Shown here piece after piece: positions 26,045 to 34,762 of a stretch of 44,292 nucleotides of DNA. The notes under the pieces are model-generated. The model was not told the origin of the DNA. It did not search any database and was given only the letters and a program-made list of their open reading frames with translations. The stretch is taken from NCBI GenBank assembly GCA_003278425.1, contig QCFE01000012.1, positions 1-44,292 of the forward strand, read 5' to 3'. A program made the translations under genes and the position numbers. The stretch is from Prochlorococcus sp. AG-363-B11 (GTDB taxonomy: Bacteria; Cyanobacteriota; Cyanobacteriia; PCC-6307; Cyanobiaceae). Positions within the stretch are counted from its first letter, which is position 1, and each line of letters starts with the position of its first letter.

Positions 26045-26747
26045 ATTTATGAAAGAAAATCAACATGAAGTTCTTGAGGTGAAAAGCCTTAGTTGCTTCT
26101 TGGAGTTGGAAAATATTTCTTATGGCTGGAAAGTCGGAAAGAAGGTTTTAAATAGATGCAATTTATCTATTTCAAGTTCTGGTCTTTGGATGCTTGTTGG
26201 AAGTAATGGCAGTGGAAAAAGTACTTTATTTCGTCTAATTAGTGGCTTAATTACTCCACAAGAAGGTCAATTTTCTTGTTCTTTTAAACCAGCATTGATG
26301 TTGCAAAACCCAGACCATCAATTGCTTTTACCAAGTTGTTCAAGTGATTTGCTCTTAAGCCTTCCACCTAACTTGGATCCTATGGAAAGACATGAACGAA
26401 TCAATTCAGCTCTTAGGCAAGTCGGCTTGGAGGATATGGCTGACAGACCAATTCATACTCTTAGTGGAGGTCAAAAGCAACGCCTTGCCCTAGCTGGTGC
26501 ATTAGCTAGTCAGGCAAATTTACTTTTATTGGATGAACCTACGGCGCTTTTAGATCCCTCAAGCCAGAGATCCATTCTTGAAATTGTCAGAAAAATAACT
26601 AGACAGTCGAATAAAACGCCAATAACTGCTATCTGGATAACGCATCGTCTCGAGGAGCTCACATTTTGTGATGCTGCTGCAATTATGGAACAAGGTCGAC
26701 TGGGACAATGGTTTTCTGGACATCAAGTAATTCAGAAATTCATTTGA
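26037..26747 (+). CDS. ABC transporter ATP-binding protein (EcfA/CbiO-like)
   Basis: An ATPase subunit of 236 residues with all nucleotide-site motifs: Walker [12 protein letters not shown]-loop [10 protein letters not shown], signature [15 protein letters not shown], Walker [13 protein letters not shown] and H-loop ITHRLEE. QNPDHQL is typical of the energy-coupling-factor/CbiO group. No permease or second ATPase gene is adjacent, so the partner is unknown. The frame extends to 25962, but that would overlap UPF0367 heavily. ATG 26037 overlaps the UPF0367 stop region, and ATG 26049 is an equal alternative. The gene ends 43 bp before tRNA-Asn. Confidence 0.88.
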   Translation: MNRFMKENQHEVLEVKSLSCFLELENISYGWKVGKKVLNRCNLSISSSGLWMLVGSNGSGKSTLFRLISGLITPQEGQFSCSFKPALMLQNPDHQLLLPSCSSDLLLSLPPNLDPMERHERINSALRQVGLEDMADRPIHTLSGGQKQRLALAGALASQANLLLLDEPTALLDPSSQRSILEIVRKITRQSNKTPITAIWITHRLEELTFCDAAAIMEQGRLGQWFSGHQVIQKFI

Positions 26748-26790
26748 CTTGCCCTACGAGGGGTATCAAGGCTAGGTTCTGTTCATACTT

Positions 26791-26862
26791 TCCTCGGTAG
26801 CTCAGCGGTAGAGCGATCGGCTGTTAACCGATTGGTCGCAGGTTCGAATCCCGCCCGGGGAG
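26791..26862 (+). tRNA. trnN: tRNA-Asn (GUU)
   Basis: A full 72-nt cloverleaf. The 7-bp acceptor stem TCCTCGG pairs with CCGGGGA (one T-G pair) and G is the discriminator. The D arm holds GCTCAGCGGTAGAGC. The anticodon stem CGGCT..ACCG frames loop CTGTTAA with anticodon GTT at 26823-26825. The T arm reads GCAGGTTCGAATCCCGC. CCA is not encoded. A T-run follows at once, which could aid termination. Confidence 0.97.
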
Positions 26863-27108
26863 TTTTTTTATCATTAACCATTGATTTTCCAGGAATTCTC
26901 TTCAGAATCTGAAGAAATCCTAAAGGCTTGAAATACTCCTAAAATTCTTATCGCTCTTGAAACCTATTCAGGGAGTACAATCTCAGCATTTTTCTCATTT
27001 TTCCCCGAATTTAGCAATACATCAGTAAGTTTGAAATCTTGAGAGAATCGTACAAGTTCAGACCATGCAGTAAATTGTTGTCTGATTTTCTAATCTGAGC
27101 TCGATCTA
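26863..27108 (+). promoter_or_regulatory. 246-bp rpaA leader region with hairpin
   Basis: The DNA between tRNA-Asn and rpaA has no gene. It contains a perfect 7-bp inverted repeat, TCTTCAG at 26899-26905 and CTGAAGA at 26909-26915, with a 3-nt loop. It is the only place for an rpaA-specific promoter and is fairly long for such a compact genome. I could not assign promoter boxes. Confidence 0.4.
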
Positions 27109-27906
27109 ATGAAGCCTTGCATTCTGCTAATTGAAGATGACAAGGACATGCGGGAATTGGTTGCAGGTCATCTTGAACATACCGGTTTCGATGTTCAGTG
27201 TGCAGATGATGGTATTAAAGGGCAAGCATTAGCCTTGCAATACAAGCCAGATCTAATCCTTCTAGACCTGATGCTTCCTAGTGTTGATGGATTAACTCTT
27301 TGCCAACGCCTTAGAAGGGATGAAAGAACTGCATCTATTCCCATTCTTATGATTACAGCTTTAGGAGCAACAAAGGATAAAGTAACCGGATTTAATTCAG
27401 GGGCGGATGATTATTTAACTAAACCATTTGATCTGGAAGAATTACATGTTCGAATTAAAGCATTGCTTAGGAGAACTAATATTGCACCTTTAGGCAGTAG
27501 TGGTCATCCTGAAATTTTGAATTATGGCCCTTTAACATTAGTACCTGAAAGATTTGAAGCGATTTGGTTTGAGAAGCCTGTTCGATTAACTCATTTAGAG
27601 TTTGAGTTGTTGCATTGCCTCCTTCAAAGGCATGGCCAAACAGTTGCTCCATCTTTAATTTTGAAGGAAGTATGGGGTTATGAGCCCGATGATGATATTG
27701 AGACCATTCGAGTCCATGTGCGTCATTTGAGAACCAAACTTGAGCCAGAACCTCGTAAACCTATTTTTATTAAAACTGTATATGGTGCAGGTTATTGTTT
27801 AGAGTTACCAAAAGGTGATCAAATAGATGATGTTAAGGAAATAATGCTTAACAAATCAAATGAAGAAAAAAATCCGACTCCTATTGTGGATAATATAAAT
27901 ACCTAA
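27109..27906 (+). CDS. rpaA: Response regulator RpaA, circadian/light output
   Basis: A 265-residue OmpR-type transcription factor. The receiver domain has the acidic pocket EDD (9-11), phosphorylated Asp53 in LLDLMLP, and Lys105 in DYLTKPF. The winged-helix domain includes [18 protein letters not shown] and [23 protein letters not shown], characteristic of RpaA rather than RpaB. It is the output regulator of the Kai clock via SasA in cyanobacteria. About 20 polar C-terminal residues extend beyond the domain. It has its own leader after tRNA-Asn and converges with holB 4 bp past its stop. Confidence 0.93.
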   Translation: MKPCILLIEDDKDMRELVAGHLEHTGFDVQCADDGIKGQALALQYKPDLILLDLMLPSVDGLTLCQRLRRDERTASIPILMITALGATKDKVTGFNSGADDYLTKPFDLEELHVRIKALLRRTNIAPLGSSGHPEILNYGPLTLVPERFEAIWFEKPVRLTHLEFELLHCLLQRHGQTVAPSLILKEVWGYEPDDDIETIRVHVRHLRTKLEPEPRKPIFIKTVYGAGYCLELPKGDQIDDVKEIMLNKSNEEKNPTPIVDNINT

Positions 27907-27910
27907 GTTT

Positions 27911-28876
27911 TTAATAAATAATAATTTCAAGTAATGCAATTTCCCATGCAATCCTTTGGTTGATATAAGACTTTAATTGTATTTTTAACTTCTCTAATCT
28001 TTTGATTCTCTTTGCGTCAAATTCTTTCTCCCAATAATATTGTTGCATCCAATCTATCAGTAATATTTGACTCTCAGGACTAAGGTTATCTGTAATACTC
28101 TTTGCTAACTCTAATGCACCTAATGGTTCCTTTGGAGGACTTTTAATATTAGACCAAATCTCATCAGGTATTTCTTCTAAATTCGTAAGGATTTTTTTTA
28201 GTAGATCAGGAGATCCATTAGAAATGACAAGCAACTCTCTTTCATGATTGAGAAGACTTTCTTTTACAGTATATTCATTGAGATGCTTCTTAAGCAGTGT
28301 GCTATTTAATGGCTTGAAAGGAATTATTTGACAACGAGATTTAATTGTAGTTAATAACTTTTCAGGTCGAGAGGAAATTAAAATTAATAACCCATTAATG
28401 GGTTCTTCTAAGGTTTTTAGAAGTGCATTTGATGCTGATTCGTTTAGTGCTTCTACATCTTCTAGTAAGACCATGCTTAAGGCACCTTCAATTGGTTTTT
28501 TATTTAAGAATTCTTTAAGGCTTTTGATTTGTTCAAGACGTATTTGAGCTATTGCATGGCTTTTATGATTTTCATTTTTATGAATTGATTGATTGATTAA
28601 CTTCCCTTGATATAAGTAGGTTGGCTCGATTTGAAAGAAATCAGGATGATTACCTGATTTTATGCGATTGCGTAAATTTCTTTGACTAAAATTGCTTGAG
28701 CAGTGAGTTAAGATACCTTCTAAAAAACGAAAAGCAATTTCTTTTTGTCCAACCCCTTTGGGCCCTGTAAATAAATATGCTGGGGCTATATGATTTTTAC
28801 TAATGGAGGCAGCAAGAATTTGAGTTGCTAAAGATTGATAGTTAAATTCCTCAAAAAGTATTTCATGAACATTCAT
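27911..28876 (-). CDS. holB: DNA polymerase III delta-prime subunit
   Basis: A 321-residue clamp-loader subunit. The AAA+ fold shows a modified P-loop (GPKGVGQKE) whose usual final Ser/Thr is Glu, consistent with delta-prime being a poor ATPase. Sensor-type motifs follow (SMVLLEDVEALNESASNALLKTLEEP and ILISSRPEKLLTTIKSRCQ, in two pieces here). The family's usual zinc cysteines are not evident, as in other short cyanobacterial forms. It starts 2 bp after the tmk stop, completing the operon P-type ATPase-tmk-holB. Confidence 0.92.
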   Translation of the reverse strand: MNVHEILFEEFNYQSLATQILAASISKNHIAPAYLFTGPKGVGQKEIAFRFLEGILTHCSSNFSQRNLRNRIKSGNHPDFFQIEPTYLYQGKLINQSIHKNENHKSHAIAQIRLEQIKSLKEFLNKKPIEGALSMVLLEDVEALNESASNALLKTLEEPINGLLILISSRPEKLLTTIKSRCQIIPFKPLNSTLLKKHLNEYTVKESLLNHERELLVISNGSPDLLKKILTNLEEIPDEIWSNIKSPPKEPLGALELAKSITDNLSPESQILLIDWMQQYYWEKEFDAKRIKRLEKLKIQLKSYINQRIAWEIALLEIIIY

Positions 28877-28878
28877 TA

Positions 28879-29520
28879 TTAGAGATTATTATTTTTAATT
28901 AGATTGATTAACTCTTTTTCAATTTCTCTACTAACTAACTCTTGTTTTTGATTGCTGGAAACTGTAATCCAATTTTTAGCTTTTGCTATTGAGTAAAAAC
29001 CATCAGAAACCCGCTCTAGAAATTTTTTACCTTCTGACTCAATTCTATCATTAGCTTTATACTTTCTTCTAGATAGGCTCTCAGTCACTGAAATATCAAG
29101 AAGGAGAGTTAGATTTGGTGTAAGGCCTTTAGTAGCAATACTTTCTAATTCTGAAATCATTCTTTTATTTAAGTTTCTACCAAAGCCTTGGTATGCCATG
29201 GTTGAACTGCTAAAACGATCGCTAATTACCCAGTGACCATTATTTAGTGCTGGAAGTATAACTTGACTAACATGTTGGGCCCGATCTGCAGCATATAATA
29301 GAAGCTCGGTTAATGGTTCAGGAGAAATACCTTCAAAGTCACTTAGAAGTAATTCTCGTATAGAATGACCTAATTTAGTGCCTCCAGGTTCCCTAGTAGT
29401 GATTAATTTTGCTTCATTAGGCATTAATCCACTTTGAGGTAACCATTTTGATAAATGTTTTACTTGAGTGCTTTTACCGCATCCATCTATACCTTCAAGA
29501 ACTATAAAAACTCCTTTCAC
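28879..29520 (-). CDS. tmk: Thymidylate kinase
   Basis: A 213-residue kinase forming dTDP from dTMP. Motifs are the P-loop VLEGIDGCGKSTQ near residue 7, TREPGGTKLGHSIRELLL, the DRX-type DRFSSSTMAYQGFGR and a lid region with SRRKYKANDR. Its ATG overlaps the stop of the upstream P-type ATPase by 4 bp (29517-29520), indicating translational coupling. holB follows after 2 bp, a common tmk-holB pairing. Length is normal. Confidence 0.95.
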   Translation of the reverse strand: MKGVFIVLEGIDGCGKSTQVKHLSKWLPQSGLMPNEAKLITTREPGGTKLGHSIRELLLSDFEGISPEPLTELLLYAADRAQHVSQVILPALNNGHWVISDRFSSSTMAYQGFGRNLNKRMISELESIATKGLTPNLTLLLDISVTESLSRRKYKANDRIESEGKKFLERVSDGFYSIAKAKNWITVSSNQKQELVSREIEKELINLIKNNNL

Positions 29521-31832
29521 GAGATTTTTAATGATAATGAATTAATTACTACGGATATTGAACTTAAAGCCATTAATAATGCTGCAATAGGAGGTGAAAG
29601 TAATAAACCATACTTAGGTAATAGTATCCCTGCAGCAATTGGCAAAGCAATTATGTTATAACTAAATGCCCAAAATAGATTTTGCTTAATTTTTCGGATG
29701 GTTTTCTTGGCAAGTGAAAATACTTCTGGCAAACTTTTTAGTCGATCTCCTAGCAAAATAAGATCTGCGGAATCTTGAGCTATTTGTGTGCCTGTACCAA
29801 TTGCAATCCCAAGATGAGAACTTGCAAGTGCAGGAGCATCATTAATGCCATCGCCAACCATTGCAATATTTCCTTCATGTTTTAAATTTTCTAAACTATT
29901 TAGTTTATCTTCTGGTAATAACTGCCACCTTAAAAGGTCAGTTTGAAACCCAAGTTGTCGACCTATCTTTTGAACTGATTTACGACGATCACCACTCATT
30001 ATTCTCAATATAAGACCCTGATTTCTTAACTCTTCAAGTGCAAGACTTGCATCATCACGAATTTGATCATCAATTACTATTAAACCTATTAGTTCATTTT
30101 CAATTGAAACTGCAACAATTGATTGGCTAGCATATATTGATCTCTCTAAGTGATTATCTATACTTTGATTCCATATTACTCCCTCACTTTTGGCCCATTC
30201 TATTGTTCCTATTTTGACTCTACCTTCAATATTTTTAAGATTCCCACATATACCCTTTCCAGGAATAGTTTTTATATTGGAAGACTCTATTAGAGGCAAG
30301 TTCAATATTTGTGATTCTTGAAGAATTGCATACGCGATTGGATGCCTACTGTTATTTTCTAGACTTGCAGCTATCTGAATCAGCTTAGATTTATCTTCTG
30401 TTGCTAAGTAATCAACAACAGCAGGACGACCAATGGTAAGTGTTCCTGTTTTGTCAAAAATAATTTGATTAATCGAGGCAGCTTTTTCAATCACATCACC
30501 TCCTTTGAAAAGCCAGCCTTTTTGCGCTGCTTTACCAGAAGCTACTGTTATTACCGTGGGTGTAGCCAGGCCTAGTGCACAAGGACATGCAATGACTAAT
30601 ACTGCAATAGATAGTTGAATTGCTAGCCCTAAAGAGGTTTGGGCTTCAGCACCAAGAGACGAATTCAACATATGCTGGTGGCCCTGCATTAGACCTTGGC
30701 CTGAACTTTTTAGAACTTCAGGCCATAATTTCCCTCCTAGCTTCCACCAGAAAAAGAATGTGCAGATTGATAAAGCAACAACTCCATAACAAAACCTTCC
30801 TGCAACTTGATCAGCAAGACTTTGAATAGGAGCTTTTCTTGCTTGTGCTTGCTCTACTAACCCAATAATTCTTGCTAAGGCTGTTTCAGCACCTATTCGA
30901 TCAACTTGAACGATTAGTGTTCCATCTAGATTGAGTGTCCCTGCTGTTATTGAAGTTCCTGCAGAAGCTGTGAGAGGTAAAGGCTCCCCTGTCAGACTTG
31001 AAACATCTATAGCAGAGCTCCCTTCAATGACCGTTCCGTCAATGGGAATGCGGTCTCCTGCTAACACTTGAATTTGTTCTCCGACTTTAAGAGCACCTAC
31101 TCTAATTTCTTTGATTTGACCTTTTTTAAACAAAAGCCTTGCTTTGTCAGGTTGCAACTTCGCTAGTTCTTTCAGTGCTTTACCAGTACGGAACCTTGCT
31201 CTTTCTTCTAGGAATCGTCCCAGTAAAACGAACCCTAGAAGCATTACTGGCTCATTGAAGAAGCATGGCCATCCGACATTTGGCCAAAGTAGAGAACTAA
31301 GACTTGCAAGATAAGCACTTGTGACTCCAATCCCAACCAGAGTGTCCATTGTTGGGGTGAAGTGAATTGCTGATTTGATACCACTTTTGATAATTGAAAA
31401 GCCTGGTCCAAAAACTGCAAAAGTCGCAAGACTCGCATGGAAGGGTAATGTTCCTAGTAAGGGAACGTTAATTTTCCCTCCTTCAGCTAAATGCCCAATA
31501 ACGGAAAGCAGAAGCAAAATAAGTGCGATCATTAATTGCTTCCATAATTTTTTAGAACTGCTTAAGTCCGAATTGAGATGTTCTTGATTATTTGTTCTCT
31601 GCGTTGCTGGGAAACCTCGATTTTTTAATGCGTTGATGATGCTTTCAATATTTTCATTTTTATTATTAAGCTCTATTAAGGCAGTTCTCTGAACTAAGTT
31701 AACGCTTGCACTTTCAACATTTTTTTGATCAAGCAGAGTTTGTTCTACTGCTCTTAAGCATGCGCCACATTTCATTCCTTCTACGTCTATTAAAACGGAT
31801 TCATATTGGGGCTTAGTGATTGGACTACTCAA
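29517..31832 (-). CDS. Copper-transporting P1B-type ATPase
   Basis: A 771-residue heavy-metal pump. It has an N-terminal HMA domain with GMKCGAC (Cys22, Cys25), the actuator loop TGEPLP, the membrane metal site CPCALGLATP, phosphorylation motif DKTGTLT, the HP locus (SRHPIAY) and hinge GDGINDAPAL. C-terminal helices carry YNIIALP and MALSSISVV, the YN and MxxSS signatures of Cu(I) pumps. It cannot be split here into CtaA-like import to thylakoid/plastocyanin or PacS-like roles. It is first in the operon with tmk and holB and diverges from ycf3. Confidence 0.93.
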   Translation of the reverse strand: MSSPITKPQYESVLIDVEGMKCGACLRAVEQTLLDQKNVESASVNLVQRTALIELNNKNENIESIINALKNRGFPATQRTNNQEHLNSDLSSSKKLWKQLMIALILLLLSVIGHLAEGGKINVPLLGTLPFHASLATFAVFGPGFSIIKSGIKSAIHFTPTMDTLVGIGVTSAYLASLSSLLWPNVGWPCFFNEPVMLLGFVLLGRFLEERARFRTGKALKELAKLQPDKARLLFKKGQIKEIRVGALKVGEQIQVLAGDRIPIDGTVIEGSSAIDVSSLTGEPLPLTASAGTSITAGTLNLDGTLIVQVDRIGAETALARIIGLVEQAQARKAPIQSLADQVAGRFCYGVVALSICTFFFWWKLGGKLWPEVLKSSGQGLMQGHQHMLNSSLGAEAQTSLGLAIQLSIAVLVIACPCALGLATPTVITVASGKAAQKGWLFKGGDVIEKAASINQIIFDKTGTLTIGRPAVVDYLATEDKSKLIQIAASLENNSRHPIAYAILQESQILNLPLIESSNIKTIPGKGICGNLKNIEGRVKIGTIEWAKSEGVIWNQSIDNHLERSIYASQSIVAVSIENELIGLIVIDDQIRDDASLALEELRNQGLILRIMSGDRRKSVQKIGRQLGFQTDLLRWQLLPEDKLNSLENLKHEGNIAMVGDGINDAPALASSHLGIAIGTGTQIAQDSADLILLGDRLKSLPEVFSLAKKTIRKIKQNLFWAFSYNIIALPIAAGILLPKYGLLLSPPIAALLMALSSISVVINSLSLKIS

Positions 31833-31974
31833 GGATCAATTTACGTTTTGCATGCTCTTAATCTAATGAGTATTTGTATCGAAGTATTTTTGCTTTTAAA
31901 AAAAATTAAATCCTTTAAGCAAGAAACCAAGAATCACGTCAGGATGGTCTTAAGAACTTTTTGCTTAATTTATC

Positions 31975-32496
31975 GTGCCTAGCAGTAATAACAAAGACAA
32001 TTTTCTAGATAAGGCATTCACAGTAATTGCTGAAGGGATAGTGAAGATGATGCCTATTGCGGCAAAGGAAAAACAAGCCTATATCTATTATCGAGAAGGT
32101 TTTGCAGCTCAAAATAATGGTGATTATTCTGAGGCGCTAGAGAATTATGAAGAGAGTCTCAAGCTTGAAGAGAATGCCATCGATAGAGGAGAGACTCTAA
32201 AAAATATGGCTATTATTTATATGAGCAATGGTGACGAGGAAAGAGCATTGAATACTTATATGAAGGCCTTAGATGAAAACCCTAAACAGCCTTCATGTCT
32301 TAAGAACATGGGATTAATATATGAAAAACGTGGGAGATCTTTGCAACAAGAAGGGAAACAAGATGAAAGTGATATTTGGTTTGACAAGGCAGCTGAAGTT
32401 TGGGCGAAGGCAGTGAGACTTTATCCTGGTGGATATTTAGATATTGAAAATTGGTTGAAAACAACTGGTAGAAGTAAAATTGATGTGTATTTATAA
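31975..32496 (+). CDS. ycf3: Photosystem I assembly protein Ycf3
   Basis: A 173-residue TPR protein required to assemble photosystem I at the thylakoid surface. The N-terminus ([28 protein letters not shown], split over 5-33) is Ycf3-specific. Three TPRs follow: [29 protein letters not shown], and [11 protein letters not shown] at the end. GTG 31975 is the start because the family N-terminus begins there. It is monocistronic between the ATPase and radA. The 142-bp upstream gap has no clear promoter boxes. Confidence 0.95.
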   Translation: MPSSNNKDNFLDKAFTVIAEGIVKMMPIAAKEKQAYIYYREGFAAQNNGDYSEALENYEESLKLEENAIDRGETLKNMAIIYMSNGDEERALNTYMKALDENPKQPSCLKNMGLIYEKRGRSLQQEGKQDESDIWFDKAAEVWAKAVRLYPGGYLDIENWLKTTGRSKIDVYL

Positions 32497-32518
32497 TTTT
32501 AAAAATAATTTTTGAATA

Positions 32519-33901
32519 TCAAATTAACTTAAGCACGATTTCAAATGCTTCTTTTATATTGGAAACCTCTCTTACTTTTATAGGCTGATCAATTTTTGAG
32601 GAGAGTTCTTTATTTGATAACTTTGGAACAATTGCACTATTAAATCCAAGCCTCTCTGCTTCACGAATTCTTAATTGCATTTGTCCAACTGAACGTAATT
32701 GTCCCCCAAGACCAATTTCTCCAATAAGAATTGTTCCCTTTGGGAGTTCTAATTTTTTGTAACTAGAGATTATCGCTGCTGCAATTCCTAAATCTGCTGC
32801 AGGTTCTTCAACTTCTAAACCTCCTGCAACTGCTAAATAACAATCGAAACGAGATAATGGAAGATTTAAATGCTTTTCAATGACAGCAAGTATTTGATGT
32901 AATCTATTACTTTCTATCCCAGTGGTAGTTCTTCTGGGTGATGGGTAGCTGGTTTGATTGATTAAGGCTTGAAGTTCTATTGCAATTGGTCTTGTGCCTT
33001 CGCAAGCTACGATAGTGGCTACTCCAGGAGCATTTTGAGAACTTAAAAATAATTCACTAGGGTTGAGAACTTCTATTAATCCTTTCCCTTGCATCTCAAA
33101 AACACCTAGTTCATTTGTAGCTCCAAATCTATTTTTTACCGTTCTAAGGATTCTGTGGCTAGCGAAACGATCTCCTTCAAACGTTAAAACTGTATCAACA
33201 AGATGCTCAAGGACTTTTGGCCCTGCCAGCATTCCTTCTTTGGTTACATGACCAACAAGGATTACGGATATATTTCTTGATTTTGCCAGTCTCTGCAGGG
33301 CCGCTGCACATTCTCTTACTTGGGTTACGGATCCTGGAGTACCTCCTAAATTATTATCTTGTAAAGCTTGGATGCTATCGATTATTGCTACAGCTGGATT
33401 GAAATTTTCTATTTCATTCAAAATTAGTTCCAGATCTGTTTCTGCAAAAAGATGAAGCGAAGATTCTTCTTTTCCTAGACGATTCCAGCGAAGTTGTACT
33501 TGGTTGCTTGATTCTTCGGCAGTTATATAAAGAACTGATTTGTAACGAGCCATTTCAGTTGCGCTTTGTAAAAGCAGAGTACTTTTACCTATTCCAGGAT
33601 CTCCTCCTATGAGTACAAGAGATCCTGCAACTAAGCCTCCACCAAGAACACGATCTAATTCTTTATAACCACTAAATATGCGTTGAATAGGCTCATTGGT
33701 GATAGATGATATTGGTTGAGAACCCTTTGTTTCCAACCTTTTTGAAGAAGGTACCTTGTTGTTTATGGATCGTAATTTTGATGTATGAATTACTTCTTCA
33801 ACTATTGAGTTCCAAGCCCCACAACTTGTGCATCGGCCAAAATATTGTCGTGTTTCTGCTCCACATGTTTGGCAGATATAGATAGTGCTAGTTCTTGTCA
33901 C
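32519..33901 (-). CDS. radA: DNA repair protein RadA
   Basis: A 460-residue RecA-like helicase acting in branch migration. The N-terminal zinc finger has C10, C13, C24 and C27. Walker A is GGDPGIGKSTLLL (about 99-111). The RadA-specific KNRFG motif is present (VKNRFGATNELG), and a Lon-protease-like domain without protease activity forms the C-terminus (ADLGIAAAIISSYK). Length is normal. It converges with ycf3. Its promoter lies in the short 106-bp gap it shares with rpaB. Confidence 0.95.
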   Translation of the reverse strand: MTRTSTIYICQTCGAETRQYFGRCTSCGAWNSIVEEVIHTSKLRSINNKVPSSKRLETKGSQPISSITNEPIQRIFSGYKELDRVLGGGLVAGSLVLIGGDPGIGKSTLLLQSATEMARYKSVLYITAEESSNQVQLRWNRLGKEESSLHLFAETDLELILNEIENFNPAVAIIDSIQALQDNNLGGTPGSVTQVRECAAALQRLAKSRNISVILVGHVTKEGMLAGPKVLEHLVDTVLTFEGDRFASHRILRTVKNRFGATNELGVFEMQGKGLIEVLNPSELFLSSQNAPGVATIVACEGTRPIAIELQALINQTSYPSPRRTTTGIESNRLHQILAVIEKHLNLPLSRFDCYLAVAGGLEVEEPAADLGIAAAIISSYKKLELPKGTILIGEIGLGGQLRSVGQMQLRIREAERLGFNSAIVPKLSNKELSSKIDQPIKVREVSNIKEAFEIVLKLI

Positions 33902-34007
33902 GGGTTGTCTAAAGAAAGTTCTTTGTAGTTGAATGAAGTAGTTTTTTAGATGATTTTAAAGGTTTGTCTAAGATAAACTTCTTTAAGCGGACTCAGCTAC
34001 AGAAAAA
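33902..34007. promoter_or_regulatory. Divergent radA/rpaB control region with two similar boxes
   Basis: Two related sequences, TTGTCTAAAGAAAGTTCTTT (33905-33924) and TTGTCTAAGATAAACTTCTTT-like DNA at 33964-33984, lie 59 bp apart in direct orientation. The first includes the palindrome AAAGAA-AG-TTCTTT (33911-33924). I saw no HLR1-type TTACA pair, the known RpaB box. The repeats may be a regulator site; this is inference. Confidence 0.45.
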
Positions 34008-34751
34008 ATGACGGCCGCCAGTCAATCTAAAGAAATCATCCTCGTAGCTGATGATGAAGCAAGTATCAGGAGAATCCTGGAAACTCGCTTATCAATGATC
34101 GGCTATCAAGTTGTAACGGCTTGCAATGGTAATGAAGCTCTTCAGCAGTTTCAAAATTGTGAGCCTGATCTGGTTGTACTTGATGTCATGATGCCTAAAC
34201 TTGATGGGTATGGTGTAATTCAAGAATTAAGAAAGGACTCAGATGTCCCGATAGTTATGCTTACTGCTTTAGGAGATGTTGCAGATCGCATTACAGGTCT
34301 TGAGTTAGGAGCTGATGATTATGTTGTTAAACCTTTTAGTCCGAAGGAACTTGAAGCGCGTATTCGTTGCGTATTACGTCGTGTTGAAAAGGAACAGATT
34401 GCCGGTTTACCCAACTCAGGGGTCATTCAGGTTGCAGCATTTAGAATTGATACGAATAGGCGAAAAGTCTATAGAGGTGACGAACGTATAAGACTTACAG
34501 GGATGGAATTTAGTCTCTTAGAACTGCTAGTGAGTAGGTCTGGAGAACCATTTAGCCGTGGAGAAATTCTGAAAGAAGTTTGGGGATATACACCTGAGAG
34601 ACATGTTGACACAAGAGTTGTGGATGTTCATATTTCTCGACTTCGTTCCAAGTTAGAAGATGATCCAGCTAATCCTGAATTAATTCTTACTGCGAGAGGT
34701 ACTGGGTATCTTTTTCAGCGGATTGTTGACCCTCTTTCAACAGAACATTAG
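34008..34751 (+). CDS. rpaB: Response regulator RpaB (Ycf27-type)
   Basis: A 247-residue OmpR-family regulator that in cyanobacteria controls high-light and photosynthesis genes via HLR1 boxes. The receiver shows ADDEAS (acidic pocket), phosphorylated Asp59 in VVLDVMMPKLDG and Lys108 in YVVKPFSP. The DNA-binding half has LTGMEFSLLELLVSRSGEPF and HVDTRVVDVHISRLRSKLED, typical of RpaB/Ycf27. This separates it from RpaA at 27109. plsX begins 11 bp after its stop, so a shared transcript is possible. Confidence 0.94.
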   Translation: MTAASQSKEIILVADDEASIRRILETRLSMIGYQVVTACNGNEALQQFQNCEPDLVVLDVMMPKLDGYGVIQELRKDSDVPIVMLTALGDVADRITGLELGADDYVVKPFSPKELEARIRCVLRRVEKEQIAGLPNSGVIQVAAFRIDTNRRKVYRGDERIRLTGMEFSLLELLVSRSGEPFSRGEILKEVWGYTPERHVDTRVVDVHISRLRSKLEDDPANPELILTARGTGYLFQRIVDPLSTEH

Positions 34752-34762
34752 AGATAAAGTAA

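Noticed and set aside
27109-34751. RpaA and RpaB as members of complete two-component operons
   Set aside because: No histidine kinase gene is adjacent to either regulator; both act with kinases encoded elsewhere.
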